DNA of 64,000 bases from JBEIGE01 sp040382055 (GCA_040382055.1 JBEIGE010000003.1:62001-126000); one strand, 5' to 3'. Positions 26,495 to 36,389 are shown, counted from the stretch's first letter. Translations and numbers: made by a program. Notes: generated by a model not told the origin, from the sequence alone.

Positions 26495-27681
26495 GCACCC
26501 GCCCAAGCAGGTTGTTGCATGCTCGTTGCCAAAGCGGTGTGACCCTGGTGGAATTGCTGGTGTCGCTTGCCCTGGGCTTGTCGGTGATGGTGGCGCTGGC
26601 GTCCGTGTATGTGGCCGTTAAGTCATCATTTCGGTTTCAGGAGTCAGCCGGTCGATTGCAGGAAGATGCCAACTACGCACTGGAAGTCATCTCCAAAGAA
26701 TTGCGTATGGCCGGTTTTGCGGGTTGCCGGGGCATCGATGCAGCAACGGTTGATGGGGTGACTACCTATTTCCCCACCTCAATCGTGTCGCCAGTTCCAA
26801 CTGCCATTACCGGCCCTAACCCTCTGGCCACGGTCGAGCCCGGCAATGCCTTGGTGACCATGCAGCCCATGTCACCCTACAACTGGTTGCGGGGTTTCGA
26901 CAATGTGCCCAGCGCCATGTTTGCTTCGGGGTCTGTTCCTGCCAGCGGCAGCACCGACAGCCTGTATGTGGTCAGTGGCAGTGCCAACGCGCTCTCCCTC
27001 AGTGCCCCCATGGCCACAGCGTCGAGCAACCTGACCATCGCGGCAGATCCTTATGGTTGGGGGACTGCCAATACCTACACCCTGATCGTTTCGGACTGCA
27101 ACGCGTCCAGTCTGTTTACAGGAAAACTCTCTGGAACCACCCAGATTGACCACAGCATTGCCATTGGCAACACCGCCAATACCTTCGCCGCCAGTTACCT
27201 TTACGGGGTAGACGCCCTGGTGATGCCACTGCAGTGGAATTTTTTCTATGTCGCCACCCGCAGTGGCGCAAACACCCCCAGCTTGTACCGCATTACCTAT
27301 GATGGCAACAGCCGTGGTACTGCGCAGGAGGTGATTGCCAACGTGGAGCGCATGAAGCTTTACTACGGCGAGAACCTCAACGGCAAAGACAGTGTGACTT
27401 CCAGCGACTGTGTGTTGGCAACAGGCGCTGCGACCTGTGTGGCCAGCATGCAGGCAGATGTCTGGCGCACCACTGCAGCCGCAGTGACAAACTGGTCCAA
27501 CGTGATGGCTGTGCGCGTAGGCTTGATGCTGGTGGGCAGCGAAAATAACGCCGATATGTCGTCTGCACCACCCCCGCTGCTGGGGGCTGCATACACACCT
27601 CCAGCCGGGGCTTCAGCCAACCGCTTGCGCAAGGAATTTTCTACCACCGTGGTGTTGCGTAACCGGGTAGCACCCCGTTAA
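26491..27681 (+). CDS. pilW: Type IV pilus minor pilin PilW
   Basis: The 396-residue protein has the prepilin-type leader CQSG|VTLVELLVSLALGLSVMVAL, followed by a long beta-rich domain. PilW proteins are the largest of the minor pilins and help prime pilus assembly together with PilV, PilX and PilY1. The 4-nt overlap with pilV and the 15-nt gap to pilX support co-transcription. Confidence 0.9.
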   Translation: MSTRPSRLLHARCQSGVTLVELLVSLALGLSVMVALASVYVAVKSSFRFQESAGRLQEDANYALEVISKELRMAGFAGCRGIDAATVDGVTTYFPTSIVSPVPTAITGPNPLATVEPGNALVTMQPMSPYNWLRGFDNVPSAMFASGSVPASGSTDSLYVVSGSANALSLSAPMATASSNLTIAADPYGWGTANTYTLIVSDCNASSLFTGKLSGTTQIDHSIAIGNTANTFAASYLYGVDALVMPLQWNFFYVATRSGANTPSLYRITYDGNSRGTAQEVIANVERMKLYYGENLNGKDSVTSSDCVLATGAATCVASMQADVWRTTAAAVTNWSNVMAVRVGLMLVGSENNADMSSAPPPLLGAAYTPPAGASANRLRKEFSTTVVLRNRVAPR

Positions 27682-27696
27682 AGCAGCGGCCTGACC

Positions 27697-28254
27697 ATGC
27701 ACATGCGCCATCACTGCCATCCGCCATTGGCCACCAAGCAGGGGGGCATGATTTTGTTGGTCGGCCTGATCCTGCTACTCATGATGACGGTGATCAGCAC
27801 CATCGGGTTTCGCAACACCACCATGAGTGAGCGTATGACCAGCAATGCCGTGGACCGCAACGTCTCGTTCCAGTCTGCGGAGAACTCCGGCAAGGAGGCG
27901 CTGACCCTGATCAGTGCAGGGGGTTTCAATGCCACAACTACCGGTCATTACGCCTTGCCGATGTCCCAGGGAGGCACCAGCAATTTCTGGACGCAGGGTG
28001 ATGGTCCCGTGGTCGGGTCCATTGCCAATTGCCCCACGACCACACCGTTTAGCTGGCAGAGTTGTTCAGCCAAGGTGGCTGTGAAATATGGCAATAACGC
28101 CAGCCAGGCGCAATATGTCATTGAGTTGCTGAGCTCGGTCTCAAGTGGCGTTAGTACGGTTTCAACTTACCGCATCACGTCGCGAAGTACGGGTGGATCG
28201 GGCAATGCCGAGGTAGTGCTGCAAACCCTGTTTGTGCTGACCTCCACGCCCTAG
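27697..28254 (+). CDS. pilX: Type IV pilus assembly protein PilX
   Basis: The 185-residue protein has an N-terminal hydrophobic helix GGMILLVGLILLLMMTVIST followed by the family-typical RNTTMSERMTSNAVDRN segment. PilX has only a degenerate prepilin leader (QGG|MILL), as usual for PilX_N proteins. It sits between pilW and pilY1, its standard place. The start could also be the second ATG at 27703. Confidence 0.87.
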   Translation: MHMRHHCHPPLATKQGGMILLVGLILLLMMTVISTIGFRNTTMSERMTSNAVDRNVSFQSAENSGKEALTLISAGGFNATTTGHYALPMSQGGTSNFWTQGDGPVVGSIANCPTTTPFSWQSCSAKVAVKYGNNASQAQYVIELLSSVSSGVSTVSTYRITSRSTGGSGNAEVVLQTLFVLTSTP

Positions 28255-28275
28255 TTTTTCGAGAGGGGTTGCGCC

Positions 28276-31200
28276 ATGACAAAACAACTGCTTCGTACGT
28301 CCCCGGTCACCTTGGTAATCCTGAATCTGCTCCTTGCCTTGCTGTGCGGTGTGACCTTGCCTGCACTGGCCCAGAGCACTGTGTACCTGGCCCAGACGCC
28401 CCTGCTGGCGCTCAAAAGTGCGTCTGGCCTGGTCATGCTCACCATGAGTCGGGACCAGCGTCTTTTTTACCAGGCCTACAACGACAGCACAGACATCAAT
28501 GGTGATGGCGTGATCGATGTGGGTTTCAAGCCTGGCATCACCTATTACGGCTACTTTGCATCTGATCGTTGCTACTTCTACGACACCGGCAACACCCGTT
28601 TCAGCCCTAAAACGATGGCCAATGCATCAACGGGTTGTTTCTCGGGCTCGGGCGACAGCGCCACCACGCCGCGCTGGCATGGCAATTGGCTCAACTGGGC
28701 GACCATGTCAAGGATGGACACGCTCAGAAGGGTTCTTTACGGTGGTTACCGATTGACAGACCCAGCGTCTGGCTCCAGTCCGACAGTATTGCAAGGGGCC
28801 TTTATTCCCCGGGATGCACATGTCTGGGGCAAAGAGTACCGCCCTGTTGCCGGGCGCGACCTTAACGTCTACCTGATCCAGAACTACACCCCGCTGGCTG
28901 CGCCGATAGCCGGCAGGCAGCACCTGTTCATTGTCAAGAGCGACAACTCCACCGCGCCCGCGGCCACTGGCACCGGGGCCTATCCATTTCCAGCACCCGA
29001 GCCCAAGCTGCGGGTCGTCACCAATGCCAGCCAGGTGACCGACAGGATCTGGAACTGGGCTTCCGGCGTCGGTCCTGCATTGGCCAGCGATAACCCCAAT
29101 TTTTCGGTTTTCGGCGGTGGTACATACACCAGCAACGCCTACACCATCCGGGTTGAGGTGTGTGTGGCCTTGTCGGGGCTCAGGGAGGCGGGTTGTACAG
29201 GTTACCCAGCGAACGCCCCGACGATCTGGAAGCCAACCGGAACCCTGCATGACTATGCGGTGAATGACGCCCTGAAGTTCGGTTTGCTCACCGGCTCTTA
29301 CCAGAACAATTATTCTGGTGGCGTGATACGGCGCAACATGGCCAGCTTCAATGACGAGATCAAAGCCACCACTGGCCAGTGGCAAAACGTGACCGAAGGC
29401 ACGGCCTCGGTGCCTGGCATTGCGCGAACGATGGACCGGCTTGTCATTTACGGCTGGGATGGCTCAGGCGCTTACCACTGTGGAACGAGTCACGCAGCAC
29501 CCCGTAACCAGGGGGCTTGCCCGGCCTGGGGGTCTCCGCTCAGTGAGATGATGTACGAGGGTCTGCGTTATTTTTCCGGCAGGGGCGCTGCTACCAGTGC
29601 CTTTATCACCGGGCTGTCGGCCACATCCTCGGCTGATTCCCGGCTGGGCTTGCCCCTGATCGGCACCGCCACCTCTCCCTGGCTCAATCCCTACCGCGCG
29701 ACCACGCAGGGCGGTAACCCGACCTGTTCACGACCGGTGCAGTTGGTGGTCGCAGACCCGATCAGCAGCTTCGACTCGGATCAACTACCCGGCGCCTACT
29801 TCCCGCTGAGCGGGGGCAGCTCGGCCGTCAGTTCCAGTGACTTGACAGGTTGGGGAGCCGCGACGCTCAAGACACTGACGGATACGCTGTGGGCCACCGA
29901 AGGTCTGGGAACGCGCAACATCATTATTGGCCAGTCCGGCTCCATTTCAGATGGCAACCCGACTGCCAAGCCGGCTTCGAGTTTTTACAGCATTCGCGGG
30001 CTTGCGCAGGATGCAGCCCAGGCTCAGGGCAGCTATTACGCCATGGCTGTAGGCAAGTTCGGGCGCAGCCCGGGAATTGACATTGGCAACCCGACGGGAA
30101 ATCCAAGTGTGGCCAAAGTATCGGGTCAGCAGGTAGACACAATCTCTGTGGCGCTGGGGACGGTGGTGCCGCGCATCCGGATTCCGAGTGACATCAACCG
30201 CACCCGCTACGCCACGTTGATCCCAATGGCCAAATCGGTGGCCAATTTGTCCATCAGTCCGGCACCGGGTCAGTACCAGGCCACCGGCACCATCACCGGA
30301 TTTTTTCTGGATACTTCCGCCAACACCACCGGTCTTGGCGGTCCGGACTATGACGCTTCAGTCAATGGCGGCAGGCCGTACGTGACGTATGCCGTCCATT
30401 TTTCCAATTCCGATGAGGGAACCGAGAACGCATCAGATGCCAGCGTCCGCTATACCGTGTTTGTGAACAGCAGTGGCAATCTGGTTGTGCAGATTGATCC
30501 TGTGCAGACCAACATCAGCAGTATTCAGATGCAGATTGGCTATTCGATTTCCGGTACAAGCAAGGACGGCATGTACCTGGACATGCGCACTCAAGCGAGT
30601 TCACAGGTCTATTACCTCGACACACTCACATCGCCCGCACAGCAAGACCCGGCACCGGTCAGCCCTCCCTACCGAACCAACGCGAGCGCCTTGCCGGCAA
30701 CGGTGACTTCGCGGACTTTGAGTTTCAACACCACAGGCATCGCATCAGATGATGTGGTGCCACGTGACCCGCTCTGGTATGCCGCCAAGTATGGTGGTGC
30801 CGGGGTGGTGGACACCAACGGCGATCCAAGCAACTATTTCAGGGTCAGCAGCCCGGCAGACCTGCCGGCGCAGATGGGCAAGGCCTTGCGGACCGCTGCT
30901 TCGCTGGCGGCTGTCTCCAGCACCAGCGTGGTGGGCTTGGGCCAACGCAGTCTGGGCTCCGGGGCGGTCTACCAGGCTAATTTTGATTCACTGACCTGGT
31001 CATCCCGCCTCTATGCTTTCAAGCTGGACGAAGCGAGCAGTCCTAGCCCGATCTCCACCCTTTGGGAGGCCTCATCCCTCATTGCAGCCCCGGCTGCCCG
31101 GGTCAATCTTTACCTGGGCCGGGGAGGTACCACGACGCCGACCCGGCTGGTCTCGGGTGGGTACACCACGGCCCTCAATTCAGCCGAGCAGAGTGATTTC

Positions 31201-32916
31201 GGCAGCGCCACCATCTACCAGTACCTGCTGGGAGATAAATCCAATGAGGAGCGCAAAGGCGGTAAATTGCGTAACCGCGGCAGCACCTCACCCACTGAGT
31301 TCGGTTCCGTGCTGGGTGACATAGTCAACGCCGATCCGCAGCTTATTTCCAGGAAGGACTACGGTTATGCCGCTTCAGACGCCACCTACACCCCCTTTCT
31401 CAATGGACTGGGCGCTGAGTCGCTTGCCGTGGGCTCGAACAGCGGGTTTTTCCATATTTTCGATGCCTCACCCACGGCAACCGGTGGCCAGGAGTTGCTC
31501 GCATTCATGCCTCAGGCGGCCAGAGCTGGCATCAAGGACTTGGCGTCACCCGCTTACACCCACCGGTATCTCGTTGACGGCCCCATTGGTCTGGGTCACG
31601 CCAAGATCCAGGTTCCGGGTGACTCACTGATTTCCTGGCGATCAATTGCGGTTGCTACCGGGGGTGCAGGTGTCAGGACGGTTTTTGCCATCAATGTCAC
31701 GTCCCAAGCCTATTCGGCAAGCAGCATTCTGTGGGAGATCAATGCCAACAGCACCTTCCCGTCCACGTTTTCAGGCGCTTCGGGGTCCGCCACATTGGGC
31801 AATGTGCTTGGCCGGCCTTTCATCGGTAAATTGAAAAATGGCACCTGGGTGGCGATCTTCGGCAACGGGTTTAACAGCACAGCTGGCACGGCCAATCTGT
31901 ATGTTGTGCGCCTCAGAGACGGCGCAATACTCGCCATTATTCCAACCCGCGATTCGATTGCCGCCAATGGTCTTGCACATACAGCGGTAGTCTTGTCCTC
32001 CGGGGGGAACAAGGACACCATCGAGTATGTCTACGGGGCCGATTACAAAGGCAATCTCTGGCGCTTTGACCTGTCCGGGAGCAGCATCTCAAGCTGGCCC
32101 TCAACCGCAGCGCTGGTCTACTCGACCCCCACGTCACCGACCACCCGTCCTGTTACTGCTGAGATCATCGTGGGTGATTCGCCGGTGAGCGCCAACACAC
32201 CTGCAGGCGGGAAAATGATTTACTTCGGCACCGGCTCGTATCTGAATGCGAGCGATACAAGCAGTACCGGCGTACAGGCCGTGTACGGCATTTACGATGA
32301 TCTGCTCTGGGCCTCGAATTCTTCGCCGGCCGTGACCGAAGCCAAGTTGAATGCTCAAACCATCAGCATGCCAAGTCCTGCATCCGATGCGCGTACAACC
32401 TCATCCGTGTCTACCCCCTGGTATCTGTTGGCGGGCAGCATGAAGGGGTGGAAGCTGGAGTTGACTGGAACCCATGTTGCCGTGGGCGAGAGAGTCATTG
32501 CGCCGCCTGTGCGCTTTACCCGCCAAGGCAAGGTCGACGCCCTCCTGTTTTCCTCTATCGTGCCGGGTACCGATCCCTGTCTCGCCGGGTTGGACCTCTG
32601 GATTACCGGTATTGATGCCTTGACCGGCGGATACAGCCAGGTGTTTGACCAGCTGATCCAAAACTCCATCAAGGTCACCGGGGGTTCGCTGCGCGGCGGT
32701 GTTGTGCTCTCCGATGGCCGAGACTCGACGCTTTACATCAGCCAGACGGTGTTTAATCAATTGAACTCCACCAGGAGCTATTCAAGCAGCGTGGGCGGCC
32801 AGTTGTCGACAACCATCAACGGGGTGGTTGGCCAGACGCAGCTACTGAGCATCAAGATGGTCAAGCAGGCGGTGGCCGCGCCGACTGCACGCCAGGTCTG
32901 GCGTCAGCTGAAGTAG
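28276..32916 (+). CDS. pilY1: Type IV pilus tip adhesin/assembly protein PilY1
   Basis: The 1546-residue secreted protein has a signal peptide (residues 1-32, LAQS). An EF-hand-like loop DINGDGVID lies at residues 73-81. The C-terminal PilY1 beta-propeller domain (about 1010-1430) is marked by GSVLGDIVNADPQLI, VGSNSGFFHIFDA and YGADYKGNLWRFDL. PilY1 sits at the pilus tip and mediates adhesion and surface sensing. I see no von Willebrand A MIDAS motif (DxSxS) in the N-terminal half, unlike the Pseudomonas protein. The Asp-rich calcium loop often found just before the GNLWRF motif is also replaced by a low-Asp stretch. The ribosome-binding site is GAGAGGGG. Confidence 0.92.
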   Translation: MTKQLLRTSPVTLVILNLLLALLCGVTLPALAQSTVYLAQTPLLALKSASGLVMLTMSRDQRLFYQAYNDSTDINGDGVIDVGFKPGITYYGYFASDRCYFYDTGNTRFSPKTMANASTGCFSGSGDSATTPRWHGNWLNWATMSRMDTLRRVLYGGYRLTDPASGSSPTVLQGAFIPRDAHVWGKEYRPVAGRDLNVYLIQNYTPLAAPIAGRQHLFIVKSDNSTAPAATGTGAYPFPAPEPKLRVVTNASQVTDRIWNWASGVGPALASDNPNFSVFGGGTYTSNAYTIRVEVCVALSGLREAGCTGYPANAPTIWKPTGTLHDYAVNDALKFGLLTGSYQNNYSGGVIRRNMASFNDEIKATTGQWQNVTEGTASVPGIARTMDRLVIYGWDGSGAYHCGTSHAAPRNQGACPAWGSPLSEMMYEGLRYFSGRGAATSAFITGLSATSSADSRLGLPLIGTATSPWLNPYRATTQGGNPTCSRPVQLVVADPISSFDSDQLPGAYFPLSGGSSAVSSSDLTGWGAATLKTLTDTLWATEGLGTRNIIIGQSGSISDGNPTAKPASSFYSIRGLAQDAAQAQGSYYAMAVGKFGRSPGIDIGNPTGNPSVAKVSGQQVDTISVALGTVVPRIRIPSDINRTRYATLIPMAKSVANLSISPAPGQYQATGTITGFFLDTSANTTGLGGPDYDASVNGGRPYVTYAVHFSNSDEGTENASDASVRYTVFVNSSGNLVVQIDPVQTNISSIQMQIGYSISGTSKDGMYLDMRTQASSQVYYLDTLTSPAQQDPAPVSPPYRTNASALPATVTSRTLSFNTTGIASDDVVPRDPLWYAAKYGGAGVVDTNGDPSNYFRVSSPADLPAQMGKALRTAASLAAVSSTSVVGLGQRSLGSGAVYQANFDSLTWSSRLYAFKLDEASSPSPISTLWEASSLIAAPAARVNLYLGRGGTTTPTRLVSGGYTTALNSAEQSDFGSATIYQYLLGDKSNEERKGGKLRNRGSTSPTEFGSVLGDIVNADPQLISRKDYGYAASDATYTPFLNGLGAESLAVGSNSGFFHIFDASPTATGGQELLAFMPQAARAGIKDLASPAYTHRYLVDGPIGLGHAKIQVPGDSLISWRSIAVATGGAGVRTVFAINVTSQAYSASSILWEINANSTFPSTFSGASGSATLGNVLGRPFIGKLKNGTWVAIFGNGFNSTAGTANLYVVRLRDGAILAIIPTRDSIAANGLAHTAVVLSSGGNKDTIEYVYGADYKGNLWRFDLSGSSISSWPSTAALVYSTPTSPTTRPVTAEIIVGDSPVSANTPAGGKMIYFGTGSYLNASDTSSTGVQAVYGIYDDLLWASNSSPAVTEAKLNAQTISMPSPASDARTTSSVSTPWYLLAGSMKGWKLELTGTHVAVGERVIAPPVRFTRQGKVDALLFSSIVPGTDPCLAGLDLWITGIDALTGGYSQVFDQLIQNSIKVTGGSLRGGVVLSDGRDSTLYISQTVFNQLNSTRSYSSSVGGQLSTTINGVVGQTQLLSIKMVKQAVAAPTARQVWRQLK

Positions 32917-32948
32917 CACGCTGCCTGCCTTTCAAAGGAGATACCGCA

Positions 32949-33374
32949 ATGAATGTTTTGCAAAAATCCCGGGGCTTTACGCTGATCGAGCTGATGATCG
33001 CGGTGGCCATCCTCGGCATCCTCTCCGCCATTGCCCTGCCTGCTTACAAGCAATACGTGGAGCGCGGCTACCGGGCCAATGCCAAAACCGTGTTGCTCGA
33101 AGGAGCCCAGTTCATGGAGCGCTACCGGGCCGTCAACTTCAAATATGTGGACGCGGCAAACAACCCGCCCACGCTTGCGGCCGGGTTGCAGGTGTCACCC
33201 AAAGAAGGTGGAGCCAGATACGCCATCGCCTTGAGTTCAGTAGACGCCACCTCCTTTACCCTGACTGCCACACCCACCGGCTGGACAGATGCCTTGTGCG
33301 GTAGCCTGTCCATCACCAATCTGGGTGTGAAAGGCCAGAGCGCAGGCGATGCGGCCACCTGCTGGAACAAATAA
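32949..33374 (+). CDS. pilE: PilE-like type IV minor pilin
   Basis: The 141-residue protein has the prepilin site RG|FTLIELMIAVAILGILSAIA, a long N-terminal helix, and a short globular domain with two Cys near the C-terminus (residues about 116 and 138) that would form the usual pilin disulfide. A strong AAAGGAGATA ribosome-binding site precedes the ATG, so it may be translated more than its neighbours. In this position after pilY1 it corresponds to the minor pilin PilE, not the main fibre subunit PilA. It is convergent with nrdR with a 9-nt gap. Confidence 0.88.
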   Translation: MNVLQKSRGFTLIELMIAVAILGILSAIALPAYKQYVERGYRANAKTVLLEGAQFMERYRAVNFKYVDAANNPPTLAAGLQVSPKEGGARYAIALSSVDATSFTLTATPTGWTDALCGSLSITNLGVKGQSAGDAATCWNK

Positions 33375-33383
33375 CCGGGCAGG

Positions 33384-33833
33384 CTACTTTCTGACCTCAT
33401 CGACCAGCGTTTTGAACTCATCAATGTCTTCAAAGCTGCGGTAGACACTGGCAAAGCGCACGTAAGCCACCTTGTCCAGTTTTTTGAGTTCACGCATGAC
33501 CAGTTCACCTATGCGGGCCGAGGGTACCTCACGCAGGCCCAGGCTGAGGAGTTTTTCTTCAATGCGCTCGATGGCGCTGTCAATCTGCTCGGTGCTGACC
33601 GGGCGCTTGCGCAGGGCCAGGTTCATGGATGCCAGCAGCTTGACGCGTTCAAACTCTATTCGACGACCGTCTTTTTTGACGATGGCCGGGTAATTGACAT
33701 CAGGTCGCTCGTACGTGGTAAAGCGCTTGTCACATGCACCGCACTGGCGGCGGCGGCGGATAAAGTCGCCGTCTTCGGAAATGCGGGTCTCGATGACCTG
33801 GCATTCCGAATGGCTGCAAAACGGACATTTCAT
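33384..33833 (-). CDS. nrdR: Transcriptional repressor NrdR
   Basis: The 149-residue protein has an N-terminal zinc ribbon (CPFC...CGAC at residues 3-34) and an ATP-cone domain (residues 49-139). NrdR senses ATP/dATP and represses ribonucleotide reductase genes by binding NrdR boxes. It lies 98 nt downstream of glyA on the same strand, the common glyA-nrdR arrangement in Burkholderiales. Confidence 0.96.
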   Translation of the reverse strand: MKCPFCSHSECQVIETRISEDGDFIRRRRQCGACDKRFTTYERPDVNYPAIVKKDGRRIEFERVKLLASMNLALRKRPVSTEQIDSAIERIEEKLLSLGLREVPSARIGELVMRELKKLDKVAYVRFASVYRSFEDIDEFKTLVDEVRK

Positions 33834-33895
33834 GACATTCAGGCCAGGTTTTTTGGTGTTTAAGGTGTTTTGCCCTTACCCGGCTTGTACAGGGC

Positions 33896-33912
33896 GCTAT
33901 TAAAAGAATAGT
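33896..33912. repeat. 17-nt near-palindrome between nrdR and glyA
   Basis: GCTATT-AAAAG-AATAGT has five of six arm positions paired. It is intergenic and has the same size and layout as the palindromes at 1668, 9590 and 50844. Confidence 0.35.
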
Positions 33913-33931
33913 TCCTGTGTCCGCTGAGGGC

Positions 33932-35191
33932 TTAGCTGTAAACCGGAAACCGGGAGGTCAGGGCGTGAACTTTGGCCCGAACGGCGGCAATATTTGCTTC
34001 GTCACGCGGGTTGTGAAGCACATCGGCAATCAGGTGGGCCGTTGCACGGGCTTCTTCCTCCTTGAAGCCGCGCGTGGTCATGGCCGGCGTGCCGATGCGA
34101 ACACCGCTGGTAACCATGGGTTTTTCCGGGTCGTTGGGAATGGCATTTTTGTTGATGGTCATGTGGGCGCTGCCCAGCACCGCCTCGGCTTCCTTGCCGG
34201 TAATGCCATGCGCCCAGGTTGCGCTTGCGCGCAGGTCGACCAGCATCACATGGCTTTCAGTACGGCCGCTCACAATGCGCAAGCCCCTGCTGATCAGTGT
34301 CTCAGCCACGACTTGGGCATTTTTGATCACCTGTTGCTGATAGACCTTGAAGCCAGGCTCCAGCGCTTCCTTGAAGGCCACCGCCTTGGCTGCAATCACA
34401 TGCATCAGCGGCCCGCCCTGTAAGCCGGGAAAGATGGCGCTGTTGATGGCTTTCTCATGCTGGCTTTTCATCAGAATAATGCCGCCGCGAGGCCCACGCA
34501 GGCTCTTGTGGGTGGTGCTGGTCACGACATCCGCATGCGGTACCGGGTTGGGGTAAACACCCGCTGCGATCAAGCCGGCATAGTGGGCCATGTCCACCAG
34601 AAAAATGGCACCCACGTCTTTAGCCACCTTGGCAAACCGCGCAAAATCAATGGCCAGCGAATAGGCGCTGGCACCGGCAATAATCAGTTTTGGCTTGGCT
34701 TCATGGGCTTTTTTCTCCATGGCGTCGTAGTCGATCTCTTCTTTGGCGTTCAGGCCGTAAGACACTACATTGAACCACTTGCCACTCATGTTCAGCGGCA
34801 TGCCATGCGTGAGATGACCCCCTTCAGCCAGGCTCATGCCCATGATGGTGTCGCCAGGCTTTAAAAATGCCAGAAACACTGCTTCGTTGGCCGAAGCGCC
34901 GCAATGGGGCTGCACATTCGCCGCATCAGCGCCAAAAATCTGTTTGACCCGGTCAATGGCGAGTTGTTCGGCCACGTCCACATGCTCACAACCACCGTAG
35001 TAACGTTTGCCTGGATAACCTTCGGCATACTTGTTGGTCAGTTGGGTACCTTGAGCGGCCATCACGGCAGGGGAGGCGTAGTTTTCGCTGGCAATCAGCT
35101 CAATATGGTGTTCCTGGCGGAGATTTTCGGCCTGAATGGCGGCCCAAAGTTGCGGGTCGGTCTGCGCGATGAGGATATTGCGGTCGTACAT
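33932..35191 (-). CDS. glyA: Serine hydroxymethyltransferase
   Basis: The 419-residue PLP enzyme converts serine plus tetrahydrofolate to glycine and methylene-tetrahydrofolate. Visible are SENYASPAVMAAQG, NVQPHCGASAN, and the PLP lysine in VVTSTTHKSLRGPRGG. The start at 35191 (MYDRNILIAQ) matches the family; a further upstream ATG would add 19 unlikely residues. It is followed by nrdR and preceded by a lytic transglycosylase gene on the same strand (76-nt gap). Confidence 0.96.
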   Translation of the reverse strand: MYDRNILIAQTDPQLWAAIQAENLRQEHHIELIASENYASPAVMAAQGTQLTNKYAEGYPGKRYYGGCEHVDVAEQLAIDRVKQIFGADAANVQPHCGASANEAVFLAFLKPGDTIMGMSLAEGGHLTHGMPLNMSGKWFNVVSYGLNAKEEIDYDAMEKKAHEAKPKLIIAGASAYSLAIDFARFAKVAKDVGAIFLVDMAHYAGLIAAGVYPNPVPHADVVTSTTHKSLRGPRGGIILMKSQHEKAINSAIFPGLQGGPLMHVIAAKAVAFKEALEPGFKVYQQQVIKNAQVVAETLISRGLRIVSGRTESHVMLVDLRASATWAHGITGKEAEAVLGSAHMTINKNAIPNDPEKPMVTSGVRIGTPAMTTRGFKEEEARATAHLIADVLHNPRDEANIAAVRAKVHALTSRFPVYS

Positions 35192-35267
35192 AAGTTCAAG
35201 AAAGAGTGAAAAGGCCGATGAAGGCGTGACGAGGGTGAGCTGGGACAAGGGCCATAAGAGCCCGGCT

Positions 35268-36077
35268 TCAAGAGTTGTTCAACAAAGCCACATTATCCGC
35301 AGAAGAAGCCGCCTTGGCAGGATTCACAGTCGGGATAACCTGCGGGTTAAGCAGGGGTACATGGCGTCCGGCGGCCACTTGCTGAAGACGTTCATGTTCA
35401 GCCAGCACTTTTGCGGTGTAACCACCATCGTCTTCCAGGGAGGTGGCACCCACATAAGCTCGAAGACCCCGTTCGATCGAGCCGGCACGTTGTATGCATT
35501 CTTGCAGCACTTTGACGCCCACGCGCAGATTGGCAACCGGATCAAAGGCGGCCAGTTTGCCGCCGAAGCCGGCGAATTTGTCCGCGTGAACCTTGGTCAT
35601 GACCTGCATCAAGCCCTGTGCGCCTACTGAGCTTTGGGCAAAGGGGTTAAATCCCGATTCAATGGCCATGATGGCCAATATCAGTGTGGGGTCGAGTTGA
35701 ACCCGCGTTCCCAGGTCATAAGCCTCAGTCACCAGCGCGCTTAAGGGTTCAGGCGCAATGCGGTATTTTTTGCTCAGCCAAAAGGCCACTGCGGCCTGTT
35801 GCTTGGGCAATTCGTGCGGGTTGGCCGCTGTGGTCCGGTCAATCGCACCGGCGTCTTCTTCATAGCCCAGGGTCTCAACTTGACGGTCCTGCAGCCAGCC
35901 CATCAAGTAAGCCTCGCTGACCTTGCGCAACTCCGGCTGGGCAATCAGGGCGATGACGGCAAACATCACGCCAAGTCCGAGCAGCGCAAAGCTGTTATGG
36001 CTGAGCTGAAAAAAACCTTGGGTTACTCGTCTGGTCAGCCCGGAGAGGCTACCTTCTACTTTGTCTAACGCTGTCAT
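35268..36077 (-). CDS. Membrane-anchored lytic transglycosylase (SLT domain)
   Basis: The 269-residue protein has one N-terminal transmembrane anchor (about residues 28-45) and a C-terminal SLT domain (about 125-235). The catalytic Glu is in ILAIMAIESGFNPFAQSS, followed by GAQGLMQVM. Such enzymes cleave the glycan strand of peptidoglycan to give anhydromuropeptides. The start at 36077 was chosen because GAGGAAG lies in front of it; in-frame ATGs at 36131 and 36191 lack a ribosome-binding site. A near-consensus promoter is found about 190 nt upstream. It heads the run to glyA and nrdR. Confidence 0.86.
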   Translation of the reverse strand: MTALDKVEGSLSGLTRRVTQGFFQLSHNSFALLGLGVMFAVIALIAQPELRKVSEAYLMGWLQDRQVETLGYEEDAGAIDRTTAANPHELPKQQAAVAFWLSKKYRIAPEPLSALVTEAYDLGTRVQLDPTLILAIMAIESGFNPFAQSSVGAQGLMQVMTKVHADKFAGFGGKLAAFDPVANLRVGVKVLQECIQRAGSIERGLRAYVGATSLEDDGGYTAKVLAEHERLQQVAAGRHVPLLNPQVIPTVNPAKAASSADNVALLNNS

Positions 36078-36389
36078 AGCACTTCCTCTTCTCGCAGGGG
36101 CCTGTCCTGGACAGGCTGAAGATTCAGCCATGTCGGCGGTCAGGCGCCTCGCTTGGGTTGGGTACGCCATCAGGATCAACTTCCGATTCATGGGCCGGAG
36201 GGATGATCTGACTTAGCCGGGTTCGGCAGCGGGTTCGTCTTGCCCCAGGATAAACCCAGGACAGGGCGGATTTTAAGTGGCTATATATATCGAGTCAAGA
36301 ATATAAAGTCGATTTAATATTCCTTCCAAATGATTAGATTAATCTCGCTTGAACTCCCAAAACGACACTAAAGGTTCAAAATCCGGGCT
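36078..36389. other. Intergenic region between the transglycosylase and DUF748 genes
   Basis: This 312-nt stretch separates divergent genes. The half nearest the transglycosylase keeps the reading frame open up to 36191 but has no usable start signal. The distal part (36280-36370) is clearly more AT-rich than its surroundings and holds the minus-strand promoter described separately. I see no RNA gene or repeat in it. Confidence 0.6.
36270..36298 (-). promoter_or_regulatory. Strong sigma-70 promoter for the lytic transglycosylase
   Basis: On the minus strand, TTGACT (36298-36293) and TAAAAT (36275-36270) are separated by exactly 17 bp in an AT-rich block. It faces the transglycosylase gene and implies a 5' leader of roughly 185 nt if the 36077 start is used. 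Confidence 0.65.
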
